Shown: piece after piece, positions 1 through 7,492 of the stretch
How positions within the stretch are numbered: position 1 is the first letter of the stretch
Layout: every line of letters starts with the position of its first letter
Assembly: GCA_017940185.1 (NCBI GenBank)
Contig: JAGAZE010000014.1
Span: 1 to 34,942 of the forward strand
Direction of reading: 5' to 3'
Source: Bacteroidaceae bacterium
GTDB taxonomy: Bacteria; Bacteroidota; Bacteroidia; Bacteroidales; Bacteroidaceae
Length of the DNA stretch: 34,942 nt
Notes under the pieces: model-generated
Seen by the model: only the letters and a program-made list of their open reading frames with translations
Told to the model about the DNA's origin: nothing
Database searches by the model: none
Position numbers and translations under genes: made by a program

Positions 1-50
1 CGGAATCCTCGGATACCAAATGCAAATAACAGAAAGCTGGAACTAATCAT
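1..50 (-). CDS. possible start of a gene leaving the window
   Basis: On the minus strand an ATG at 50 opens a frame of 16 codons that runs off the left edge (MISSSFLLFAFGIRGF). It lies about 23 bases downstream of a TATCTTTG box at 73-80, which is the main reason to take it seriously. The peptide is hydrophobic, like a signal or membrane anchor. Too little is present to name it. Confidence 0.3.
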   Translation of the reverse strand, partial: MISSSFLLFAFGIRGF

Positions 51-72
51 ATCATTTATAGTTTGGTCGCTA

Positions 73-80
73 CAAAGATA
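73..80 (-). promoter_or_regulatory. candidate -7 promoter box, leftward
   Basis: CAAAGATA on the plus strand reads TATCTTTG on the minus strand, an exact match to the Bacteroidetes sigma-ABfr -7 consensus TAnnTTTG. It would drive a gene lying left of the window. No TTTG is seen at the ideal -33 distance. Confidence 0.5.
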
Positions 81-152
81 AGATTTTTCCAGCAATTTCT
101 TTATCTACCAGCTCCACATCACGTCATTTCTCGGATGAACCTTCTCGAATAG

Positions 153-549
153 GTGTAAGCAGAGTGTAAGCGGCAAAAATGCCTGCATATCGAAACATCC
201 TGACACACAGTAGAATAACAGACGAGGAGTGCAAGCAGTGTAAGCGGCAAATAATCGCTTACACCTCGCAACACGCTGACAGACAGCGCATAGTGCACAG
301 TTGGTGTAAGCAAATCGAAAAAATTGAAATTCTTTAGGACAACATTGCCTGATAGTTCTTCTTTCGTTCAATATCCGGTAGCATATTGTCTGGCTTTTCC
401 TGTGATGATATGTGTAATAGGCTGGCGCGTGGAGACAATGCGCTCCCAAGACGCTCCGTGTCCTTTGTGGTGCACCAACACGCATAGCACACCGACACAC
501 AGCGAAATAACAAGAGCAGACAAGTCGCATTGCTTACACCCGCTTACAC
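153..549. repeat. family of short GTGTAAGC repeats in both orientations
   Basis: The octamer GTGTAAGC occurs at 153-160, 164-171, 238-245 and 304-311. Its reverse complement GCTTACAC occurs at 257-264, 532-539 and 542-549. A degenerate copy, GTGCAAGC, is at 229-236. The copies at 164 and 238 extend to the 14-mer GTGTAAGCGGCAAA, and each is preceded by another copy 9-11 bases upstream, giving two similar tandem units (151-177 and 227-251). A looser similarity (GACACACAG..GAATAACA versus GACACACAG..GAAATAACA) links about 202-220 with 494-511. This is a clustered intergenic repeat of unknown role. Confidence 0.75.
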
Positions 550-566
550 TCGCATTTCCTCTACGC

Positions 567-593
567 CTATGGTGCAGGCAGGTTCCACCATAG
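567..593. other. inverted repeat (8-bp perfect stem)
   Basis: CTATGGTG (567-574) pairs with CACCATAG (586-593) across an 11-base loop. No T-run follows, so it is not a typical terminator. It sits between the repeat cluster and the promoter of the gene at 718. Confidence 0.5.
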
Positions 594-683
594 AAAGCTG
601 CGTCATGCCGCAAAAAAACTGACAGTCACATTACTTCTGCATAGTTAATTCTCTGTTCATCATTCTTTATTTTCAATTCTTAA

Positions 684-691
684 TACCTTTG
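684..691 (+). promoter_or_regulatory. -7 promoter box TACCTTTG
   Basis: Exact TAnnTTTG match ending 26 bases before the ATG at 718. Because transcription would start near 698, the upstream in-frame GTG at 691 cannot be the start codon. No good -33 TTTG is visible. Confidence 0.55.
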
Positions 692-717
692 TGGCTGCAA
701 CCTCCCTATCCTCTACC

Positions 718-1569
718 ATGAAACACCTCCATTGGGGCATTATCACCGACACCGCCGACAATACACAAGCCATCTTCGATGCGCTCACCTCCTACGACAG
801 TTCCGACGTCCTTGCCACAACACACTATTCCGAAGGGCAGCCTGCTGACATACAACCTATGCTCGCTGCTGTCAATGCGCTCTATGCAGACACGCACGAC
901 ACCTGGGCCATGCCCCTCATCGTCATGGCGCTCAAGAGGGGCATACCCGTCGTCCTCAAAGACCCTGTAGACTACGCATACCACGACTTCATCCGCCTGC
1001 TGCGCATATGCGAGCAGACCGGCACCGACTGCTATGTGGACTGGAGTAGCATAGACCTGGGCCTCATCAACATGCTGCTCCACACACAACTGCACCACAC
1101 CCTCGCCAACAACGGCCACAGCGCATCACTACGGCTCCTATGTCGGTATCACGCCACCACCAGTTGTTGGCAACACCAGGCCCTGCAGCAATGCTTCCTC
1201 CTCCAGGCGCTCTGCGGAGTCATCGTAGACGCTGTGGCCATACACGCACCACACACACAACGACAGGCAGGAATACTACAGTTTGAAAACAACATGCTGT
1301 GCGATGCCCTCTGGATGCCGTGCAGCACTCAACACACGCCACACACCTCCCTCGAAGCCTTCACACCCGACCAACACCACACCATGTGCATCAACAACGA
1401 TGGAACCACCCTCATCAACAACCAACTCCACACCACCGACAGTGCTGCACAACATCTTCCGTTGCTCCGACAGATTGTCGAGGCACTGCAAGGATTCAAT
1501 GTGTGCCTCAGCACCGTCGCCAACGCAGCATCCTGCGCATGGGTCGTAGACAGACTATGCAGACAATAA
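718..1569 (+). CDS. unrecognised protein, weakly Gfo/Idh/MocA-like
   Basis: A 283-residue soluble protein with no signal peptide. I do not recognise it firmly. The stretch from about residue 69 (PLIVMALKRGIPVVLKDPV) resembles the part of Gfo/Idh/MocA oxidoreductases where an enlarged ALKxGKHVxxEKP motif ends the nucleotide-binding fold. The N-terminal GxGxxG loop is absent, so activity as an oxidoreductase is doubtful. ATG 718 is preferred over the in-frame GTG at 691 because the GTG lies inside the promoter box. Its stop codon overlaps possible starts of the DUF4421 gene (TAATG at 1567-1571), so the two are probably co-transcribed and translationally coupled. His and Thr content is high, as in the neighbours. 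Confidence 0.6.
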   Translation: MKHLHWGIITDTADNTQAIFDALTSYDSSDVLATTHYSEGQPADIQPMLAAVNALYADTHDTWAMPLIVMALKRGIPVVLKDPVDYAYHDFIRLLRICEQTGTDCYVDWSSIDLGLINMLLHTQLHHTLANNGHSASLRLLCRYHATTSCWQHQALQQCFLLQALCGVIVDAVAIHAPHTQRQAGILQFENNMLCDALWMPCSTQHTPHTSLEAFTPDQHHTMCINNDGTTLINNQLHTTDSAAQHLPLLRQIVEALQGFNVCLSTVANAASCAWVVDRLCRQ

Positions 1570-2831
1570 TGCCCCCACCCTTCACACACACACCATCGAC
1601 GCGCACTGCCGCAACACGTGGCCCACAAGCAAGGCGTAGCATCCTTGCCATAGCCCTCACTATGCTATGCTGCATCGCCACACCCGGCTATGCACACGCA
1701 CACACACAAATACACATACACATACAACGCACACACACCGACACCATACCCCCACTCACCACAAAGCACGACACTACCCACACGCTCATCAACCAGACGC
1801 AACTCACCTCACCGCTCGCAGCCTCCATCGCCAATATCATTGCTCAAACCCGACGCCTCAACGATGTCGACACCACATGGATAGAGCCACAGCAATACAA
1901 CTTCTCCGCCATGCTACAGACTACAGCCACCTACGAGATGTACCGGCTGCGAAGCAAAAGCGGACAAACACTCCTCTTCGCACCACGCGCCACCATCAAG
2001 GTAGGACCGTACTTCGGATGGCGATGGATCTTTCTCGGTTATACTTTCGACATTGGCCATCTCAACAGCGACATGAAAAAGGAATGGACGCTCAGCATCT
2101 ACTCCTCAAAAGTCGGCGTAGACCTCTTTTATCGAAAGACAGGCAACGACTATCTGCTGCGCAGCGCACACCTCGGCGACGACATCAACACCAAACCGCT
2201 GCGACACACCCACTTCTCAGGACTCAAGGTAGACCTCAAGGGATTTAACGCCTACTACATCTTCAACCATAGACACTTCTCCTATCCGGCAGCATTCAGC
2301 CAGTCCACAATACAACGACGAAGCGCCGGATCCATCCTCGCAGGAGTGGGATATACACGACATGTGCTACACCTCAACTACGACAAACTGGCACAACATA
2401 TCGACCAACATCTGCAACAGCACACACCGCTCGACAGCGGACTGGCATTCAACAACATACGCTACACCGACCTCTCACTCTCCGCCGGATATGCCTACAA
2501 CTATGTGCCATGCCGCAACCTCCTGCTCGCAGCATCACTCTCCGCAGCACTCGGATACCACTATTCACGAGGCGACATCAAAGGCGAAACGTTCACACTG
2601 CGCGACTTCTCATTCCGCAACTTCAACCTCGATGCCGTTGCACGGTTTGCCATAGTCTACAACAACAGCCGTTTCTACACCGGAGCATCGGCAATATTCC
2701 ATGCCTACAATTATAGAAAATCGCAGTTTGAGACCAACAATGTCTTCGGAAGTATCAATGTCTACGCAGGAGTCAACTTCGGGAAGAAAAAGAAAAAGCA
2801 AAAAGTCACGCAACCCAAGACAAAACAATAG
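1557..2831 (+). CDS. DUF4421 family outer-membrane-type protein
   Basis: About 424 residues. An N-terminal Arg-rich stretch is followed by a hydrophobic segment ending in an Ala-x-Ala-like site (residues ~28-45), read as a signal peptide. The central part is typical of the Bacteroidetes DUF4421 family: the WIEPQQYNFSAML region, YRLRSKSGQ, then KVGPYFGWRWIFLGYTFDIGHL and YSSKVGVDLFYRKTGNDY. The alternating aromatic strands and terminal FG suggest an outer-membrane beta-barrel, with a Lys-rich tail. The open frame extends further upstream inside the previous gene, but ATG 1557 (or ATG 1569, which overlaps the upstream stop) gives the best signal peptide. The function of the family is unknown. 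A terminator at 2865-2902 follows. Confidence 0.82.
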   Translation: MQTIMPPPFTHTPSTRTAATRGPQARRSILAIALTMLCCIATPGYAHAHTQIHIHIQRTHTDTIPPLTTKHDTTHTLINQTQLTSPLAASIANIIAQTRRLNDVDTTWIEPQQYNFSAMLQTTATYEMYRLRSKSGQTLLFAPRATIKVGPYFGWRWIFLGYTFDIGHLNSDMKKEWTLSIYSSKVGVDLFYRKTGNDYLLRSAHLGDDINTKPLRHTHFSGLKVDLKGFNAYYIFNHRHFSYPAAFSQSTIQRRSAGSILAGVGYTRHVLHLNYDKLAQHIDQHLQQHTPLDSGLAFNNIRYTDLSLSAGYAYNYVPCRNLLLAASLSAALGYHYSRGDIKGETFTLRDFSFRNFNLDAVARFAIVYNNSRFYTGASAIFHAYNYRKSQFETNNVFGSINVYAGVNFGKKKKKQKVTQPKTKQ

Positions 2832-2864
2832 CTGACGTGACACGCCCATGGGCAGGCATACGAA

Positions 2865-2902
2865 AAAGCCATCGGGTGCCAATGCCGGCAGCCGATGGCT
2901 TT
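2865..2902. terminator. bidirectional rho-independent terminator
   Basis: AAAGCCATCGG (2865-2875) pairs perfectly with CCGATGGCTTT (2892-2902) around a 16-base loop. A-rich and T-rich flanks lie on either side. It sits between two convergent genes (stops at 2831 and 2909) and can serve both. Confidence 0.8.
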
Positions 2903-2908
2903 CATTCT

Positions 2909-4006
2909 TCACTTCAGGTTGTCGCTGAAGAAGCGCGCAATGCGTTCGTAGGGTATCACCCCCGCCACATCGTCGTACAGGTCAACATGCGTGGCACCAG
3001 GGATGATGAGCAACTCTTTGTTGCCCTCTTTGGCACTTTGCCCTGTCATCTTTCGCCCCGTCATCCTCTCAAAGGCATATTCCGAAAAGTAGCGGCTGTG
3101 GGCCCTTTCTCCATGAATGAGTAGCACGGGTGCTGATATCTCGTGTGCCCATGCCAGCAGAGGCTGATTCATGAACGACTGACAGCCAATCACATTCCAT
3201 CCGTCCGTGCTGTTGCCGCTGCGCGCGTGGTAGCCGCGCGGCGTCTTGTAGTAGGCATGATACTCTTTCACAAACCATGGCGCATCGGCGGGCAGAGGGT
3301 CTGCCACGCCTCCGGCACGCTCATAAGAGCCAGCCACAAAGTCAGCGGTGCGCTGCCGCGCCAGTGCCTGACGTTTCGCCATGCGCTGTGCCGGCGTGTC
3401 TTCGCTGGCGAAGTAGCCCTCAGCATTGATCTTCGACATGTCATACATGGTCATTGCCACGGTAGCTTTTATGCGTGGGTCGAGGGCTGCTGCGTTGACT
3501 GCCATACCACCGAAGCCGCAGATGCCGATGATGCCTATCCGCGCAGGATCGATGTCGGGTTGCACACTCAGGAAGTCGACGGCAGCGAGGAAATCCTCCG
3601 TGTTAATATCGGGCGAGGCCATGCGCCGGGGTTCGCCACCACTCTCGCCAGTATACGACGGGTCGAAGGCCAGGGCCACAAAGCCGCACTCGGCCATATG
3701 CTGGGCATAGAGTCCGCTCGACTGCTCCTTCACGGCACCAAAGGGACCCGACACCGCCAAGGCGGCATATCTTCCAGATGGCGAAGCGGCACGCGGCACG
3801 TAGAGATCGGCAGCAAGGGTGATGCCATAGCGGTTGGAAAATGTCACCTTACGGTGTGTCACCTTGTCGCTCTTGGCGAAGGTCTTGTCCCATTGCTGGG
3901 TGAGAGAAAGGGTTGTCATGGTGTTGCTGTGTTGTTGCGTCTGTGCTGACACTGCTGAAACGAGCAGGGGCAGAGATAGACAGAAACTGATAAAGTGCTG
4001 TTTCAT
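2909..4006 (-). CDS. secreted alpha/beta hydrolase
   Basis: 365 residues with a clear signal peptide (cleavage near residue 21, VSA-QT). The body is an alpha/beta hydrolase of the dienelactone-hydrolase/X-Pro-peptidase-like group: AxFDPSYTGESGGEPR (113-128), the nucleophile elbow GICGFGG (161-167) and GATHVDLYD near the C-terminus with the putative catalytic His340. The elbow carries Cys163 where most relatives have Ser, which is seen in part of this group. The substrate is unknown. Its ATG shares one base with the stop of the upstream alcohol dehydrogenase gene (TAATG), so the pair is an operon. Periplasmic location is inferred from the signal peptide. Confidence 0.85.
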   Translation of the reverse strand: MKQHFISFCLSLPLLVSAVSAQTQQHSNTMTTLSLTQQWDKTFAKSDKVTHRKVTFSNRYGITLAADLYVPRAASPSGRYAALAVSGPFGAVKEQSSGLYAQHMAECGFVALAFDPSYTGESGGEPRRMASPDINTEDFLAAVDFLSVQPDIDPARIGIIGICGFGGMAVNAAALDPRIKATVAMTMYDMSKINAEGYFASEDTPAQRMAKRQALARQRTADFVAGSYERAGGVADPLPADAPWFVKEYHAYYKTPRGYHARSGNSTDGWNVIGCQSFMNQPLLAWAHEISAPVLLIHGERAHSRYFSEYAFERMTGRKMTGQSAKEGNKELLIIPGATHVDLYDDVAGVIPYERIARFFSDNLK

Positions 4007-5172
4007 TACATACTCTCCTTTAATATATTGACCACTTCGTCTCGTGTGAGTTTGTGGTATCCCGAGTCGAAGATGAGTGTGCTGTCGGCTATGGCATCAA
4101 TGTTGTCGGGTGTCACGCCCAGTTCAGCAGCGTGCATCACTAGTCCGAGGTCGTTCATCCACTGCTCCAGTCGGTCGAGTCCTTCGTTGGCTATCTGCTC
4201 ATCGGTCTTTCCCTCCGGACGCACGTCCCATACTGCCTGTGCAAAGCGGACAAACTTCTTCAGTCCGAACTGCTTCACAAAGCGATAGTAGGGTATCGAC
4301 ACTGCTGCCAGCGTCATGCCGTGAGTGGCATCGGTATGCGCACCGATGGCCTGCCCTATCATATGCACCATCCAGTCGCCGCCCTTGCCACACTTCAGCA
4401 GCGTGTTGAGAGCCCAGGTGGCAGTCCACATGATGTTGGAGCGTGCCTCGTAGTCGTGTGGGTTGTCCACGGCGATGCGGCTGCTGTGTATGAGCGAGCG
4501 CATGAGACCCTCAGCCAAATAGTCGGTGGTGTAGTCGTCGTGGCCCTGGAAGTATTGCTCCATGATGTGGCTCATAATGTCGAAGAAACCTGCCACCATC
4601 TGATACTGGGGCACGGTGAATGTGAAGGTGGGATTAAGCACGGTGAACTTGGGGAAGGCATAGGAGCCAAACACCTTGCCTATCTTCAGTCCTGCCTTGC
4701 GGTTAGTGATGACGCTTCCTCCGTTCATCTCCGAGCCTGTGCCCACCATGGTAAGCACGGCACCGATGGGTATCACCTTGCAAGTGGCTTCCTGCTGCTC
4801 AATGTAGTATGTCTGCCATGGGTCGGTGTCGCACCATGCCGAGCAGCTCACACCCTTGGCATAGTCGATGGTGGAGCCTCCGCCCACGGCCAAAATAAGG
4901 TCGACGTTGTTTTCACGCGCCATGCGGGCCCCTTCATAGAGCTTCTCCACGGTTGGATTGGGCATCACGCCCGCATCTTCCACGATAGTCTTGCCGGCTG
5001 CCTGCAGTGCGGCCACCACGGCATCGTAGATGCCATTGCGCTTGATGCTGCCGCTGCCGTAGCATAGCTGAACGACAGGACCATAGTGAGACAACTCTTC
5101 GGAAAGACAGATGAGCGCATTCTCGCCGAAATAAAGCTTCGTAGGATTGTGGTAAACGAAATTGCCTTGCAT
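4006..5172 (-). CDS. iron-containing alcohol dehydrogenase (YqhD/BdhA-like)
   Basis: 388 residues, the usual length for this family. N-terminal NPTKLYFGE and the dinucleotide-binding GGGS motif (97-100, followed by TIDYAKG) identify the group III NAD(P)H-dependent alcohol dehydrogenases. Metal ligands are all present: Asp198, His202 (DIMSH), His270 and His284 (in AHTDATHGM). It reduces aldehydes or oxidises alcohols in the cytoplasm; butanol dehydrogenase or broad aldehyde reductase are the closest named types. I chose the ATG at 5172 over an upstream in-frame ATG because family similarity starts there and a TACTTTTG box lies at 5257-5264. It is the first gene of an operon with the secreted hydrolase. 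Confidence 0.9.
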   Translation of the reverse strand: MQGNFVYHNPTKLYFGENALICLSEELSHYGPVVQLCYGSGSIKRNGIYDAVVAALQAAGKTIVEDAGVMPNPTVEKLYEGARMARENNVDLILAVGGGSTIDYAKGVSCSAWCDTDPWQTYYIEQQEATCKVIPIGAVLTMVGTGSEMNGGSVITNRKAGLKIGKVFGSYAFPKFTVLNPTFTFTVPQYQMVAGFFDIMSHIMEQYFQGHDDYTTDYLAEGLMRSLIHSSRIAVDNPHDYEARSNIMWTATWALNTLLKCGKGGDWMVHMIGQAIGAHTDATHGMTLAAVSIPYYRFVKQFGLKKFVRFAQAVWDVRPEGKTDEQIANEGLDRLEQWMNDLGLVMHAAELGVTPDNIDAIADSTLIFDSGYHKLTRDEVVNILKESM

Positions 5173-5256
5173 AATGATAGTTGATTGTTGTTGAAATGAT
5201 GGCTGAGGGTGGAAAGGAGGGAGCACAATATGATAGTATGTGTCTCTCTAACGTGG

Positions 5257-5264
5257 CAAAAGTA
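5257..5264 (-). promoter_or_regulatory. -7 box TACTTTTG for the dehydrogenase operon
   Basis: CAAAAGTA on the plus strand reads TACTTTTG on the minus strand, matching TAnnTTTG, 85 bases before the start at 5172. No clear -33 element is visible. Confidence 0.5.
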
Positions 5265-5351
5265 AGCATTTTCCGTCGATCTGCCTTACACTTTTCGTGG
5301 GTTTCTTTTCACATTTTTCTGAAAAGCACCTCACGATTGTCTACTGTTCGC

Positions 5352-5359
5352 TATCTTTG
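5352..5359 (+). promoter_or_regulatory. -7 box TATCTTTG for relA
   Basis: Exact TAnnTTTG match 38 bases before the ATG at 5398. Together with the box at 5257-5264 it forms a divergent promoter region. Confidence 0.6.
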
Positions 5360-5397
5360 CAGACACAATCGGTGTCTCCTTCATTTCTCCCTCCGCC

Positions 5398-7452
5398 ATG
5401 CTCAACAGCACTCTTTCCTTCCCCTCCCTTGTGGTGGACATCTGCCGTACTGAACTGTCACTGCACGACGACACGCTTGCCGTGGCACAAGCCCTCGTAG
5501 GGCTCACCACCGACGAGCGGCTCGGCGACGAGCAACGGCAGCTGCTGCAACACTGCCGCGACGTGGACACGCTGCAGCAGGCCGACATGCGCAAAGACAG
5601 CGACAACTACTGGCGACTGCTTGTCACCACCGCCGCCGACATACGCGTGATACTCATACTCATCGCCCGGCAGCTGGCCATGGTGAGACAGCATGCTGCC
5701 CTAATCACACCAACCAACGACAGCATGACGGTGGCACACGATGCGGCACAGCTCTATGCACCCATAGCTCACAAACTGGGACTCTATCAGGTGAAGAGCG
5801 AACTGGAAGACCTTGCCATGAAGCTTACCGAGCACGAAGCCTACTACCACATACGCACCAAACTCGCTGCTACCAAGCAGAGCAGAGAAGCATACATACA
5901 ACGCTTTGTAGCACCACTTACAGCCCGACTGCTGCAAACAGGACTGCGCTTTCACATCAAGGGACGCACAAAGAGCATACACTCCATATGGCAGAAGATG
6001 CAGAAACAGCAGTGCCCCTTCGAGGGTGTGTACGACCTCTTCGCCATACGCATCATACTCAACGACGAAACCACCGACAAACAGACCTTACACAGCAACG
6101 CACCCACCACACTGACACTGCGAAAGGAAAAAATGCAGTGCTGGCAGGCCTACTCCATAGTGACCGACCTCTACCAACCCAACACGCGCCGCCTGCGAGA
6201 CTGGATAAGCGTTCCAAAAGACAACGGCTACGAGAGCCTGCACATCACCGTACGCGGACCCGAACAGAAATGGGTGGAGGTGCAGATACGCACACAGCGT
6301 ATGGACGACGTGGCTGAACGAGGCGTGGCAGCACACTGGAGATATAAAGGAGTGGCGCAGGGAGGAAGCATCGACGACTGGTTTAACAGCATACGACAAC
6401 ACACAGGCAACAACACCATTACCGATACGGGCGAGGTGTATGTCATCACGCCGAAAGGCGACATTTGGAACTTCCCCAAAGGTGCCACCGTGCTCGACTT
6501 TGCCTATCGCATACACACCAACGTGGGCGACCACTGCACCGGCGCACGCATTAACGGACGACTGGTACCCGTCAGAGAGACTTTGCACAACGGACAGCAA
6601 GTAAGCATTGTCACATCGACCACACAACAACCAAAACACGACTGGCTCAGCATAGCCACCACGCAGAGGGCTAAAGCAAAAATACGACAGTCGCTCAAGG
6701 CCATGGAGGTGAGCGACGGACAAGTGGCTAAGGAGATGCTCGAACGCAGATTCAGAAACCGAAAGATAGAACTCCAAGAGAAACGCCTCGCACAGGTGGT
6801 AAAGCAATTGGGATATAAGGAGACAACCGAGTTCTACAAGCATCTGGCAGAGGGCAAACTCGACATGGCACTGGTGATGCAACGATACACCGCCATCGAA
6901 GATGCCAATACGGCAGAGACCGACAGCAAACAGGAAAGAATTGTGCATGCCGACCAGTTTCAGCTCAACACGCTACAACCCGACAACGAACACGCTGCCA
7001 CAAACACCACACAACTCATCATAGGAAAGGGAGTGAAAGGCATCGACTATCAGCTGGCCAAGTGCTGCAACCCCATCTACGGCGACAAGGTGTTCGGATT
7101 TCTCACTAGTGGAGGAGGAGTGAAAATACACCGCGACAACTGCCCCAACGCTCACGAACTGCAAACAAAATACCCCTATCGCATTATCAGGGCACAATGG
7201 GGCGACAATGCTGAAACCGACTACAACATCGCACTGCGCATCACAGGAAAAGACAATATCACCGTGGTAAACAACATCTCGCACATCATCATGCACGACC
7301 CGCACACAGCACTGAGATCCATCAATATCGATAGCCACGACGGACTATTCAAAGGCACACTGGGAATCGTCATCAACGACATCGCACGACTGCCGAGTCT
7401 CATACGCAAACTGAAAAACGTCAATGGTGTGAAAAGTGTAGAAAGAACCTAA
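5398..7452 (+). CDS. relA: RelA/SpoT-family (p)ppGpp synthetase with decayed hydrolase domain
   Basis: 684 residues. The synthetase domain is intact: GRTKSIHSIWQKM (189-201), VYDLFAIRII (211-220), the RLRD-type metal-preference motif (265-268), DNGYESLH (275-282) and VEVQIRTQRM..AERGVAAHW (293-314). A TGS domain follows (GEVYVITPKG.. about 345-407), then a CC-containing zinc-finger region (LAKCCNPIYGDK) and a C-terminal ACT domain. The N-terminal HD hydrolase domain is shortened and lacks the metal-binding residues: the usual LLHDVVED is replaced by ALVGLTTDE (32-40), and the usual ADRLHNMR by ARQLAMVR (90-97). It should therefore make, but not degrade, (p)ppGpp, leaving hydrolysis to another Rel protein outside the window. 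It probably starts a three-gene unit with the next two genes. Confidence 0.92.
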   Translation: MLNSTLSFPSLVVDICRTELSLHDDTLAVAQALVGLTTDERLGDEQRQLLQHCRDVDTLQQADMRKDSDNYWRLLVTTAADIRVILILIARQLAMVRQHAALITPTNDSMTVAHDAAQLYAPIAHKLGLYQVKSELEDLAMKLTEHEAYYHIRTKLAATKQSREAYIQRFVAPLTARLLQTGLRFHIKGRTKSIHSIWQKMQKQQCPFEGVYDLFAIRIILNDETTDKQTLHSNAPTTLTLRKEKMQCWQAYSIVTDLYQPNTRRLRDWISVPKDNGYESLHITVRGPEQKWVEVQIRTQRMDDVAERGVAAHWRYKGVAQGGSIDDWFNSIRQHTGNNTITDTGEVYVITPKGDIWNFPKGATVLDFAYRIHTNVGDHCTGARINGRLVPVRETLHNGQQVSIVTSTTQQPKHDWLSIATTQRAKAKIRQSLKAMEVSDGQVAKEMLERRFRNRKIELQEKRLAQVVKQLGYKETTEFYKHLAEGKLDMALVMQRYTAIEDANTAETDSKQERIVHADQFQLNTLQPDNEHAATNTTQLIIGKGVKGIDYQLAKCCNPIYGDKVFGFLTSGGGVKIHRDNCPNAHELQTKYPYRIIRAQWGDNAETDYNIALRITGKDNITVVNNISHIIMHDPHTALRSINIDSHDGLFKGTLGIVINDIARLPSLIRKLKNVNGVKSVERT

Positions 7453-7492
7453 AAGCATTAATACAAACTATAACCCGACACTCCCCATCGCC

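Larger units (their letters stand above)
51..690. other. gene-poor intergenic stretch
   Basis: No reading frame here looks like a protein: the open frames are short, Cys/His-rich and without domain character. The stretch holds a leftward promoter box (73-80), seven GTGTAAGC-type repeats (153-549), a hairpin (567-593) and the rightward promoter of the next gene (684-691). Confidence 0.6.

Noticed and set aside
105-530. Minus-strand frame of 141 codons
   Set aside because: Cys-rich with no domain features; it runs through the repeat cluster and lacks a promoter.
153-549. CRISPR array
   Set aside because: Repeats are 8-14 bases, irregularly spaced and in both orientations; no cas genes.
691-717. 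GTG at 691 as start of the first plus-strand gene
   Set aside because: It overlaps the last base of the TACCTTTG promoter box, so it would not be on the transcript; ATG 718 is used.
1690-1740. CA-rich microsatellite
   Set aside because: It is inside the DUF4421 coding region and reflects the codon preference for ACA/CAC seen throughout the window.
1667-2248. Plus-strand frame of 193 codons rich in His, Arg and Thr
   Set aside because: Shadow of the DUF4421 gene in another frame.
3143-3949. Long plus-strand frame of 268 codons
   Set aside because: It is antisense to the secreted hydrolase, whose motifs and signal peptide are clear; the translation has no protein character.
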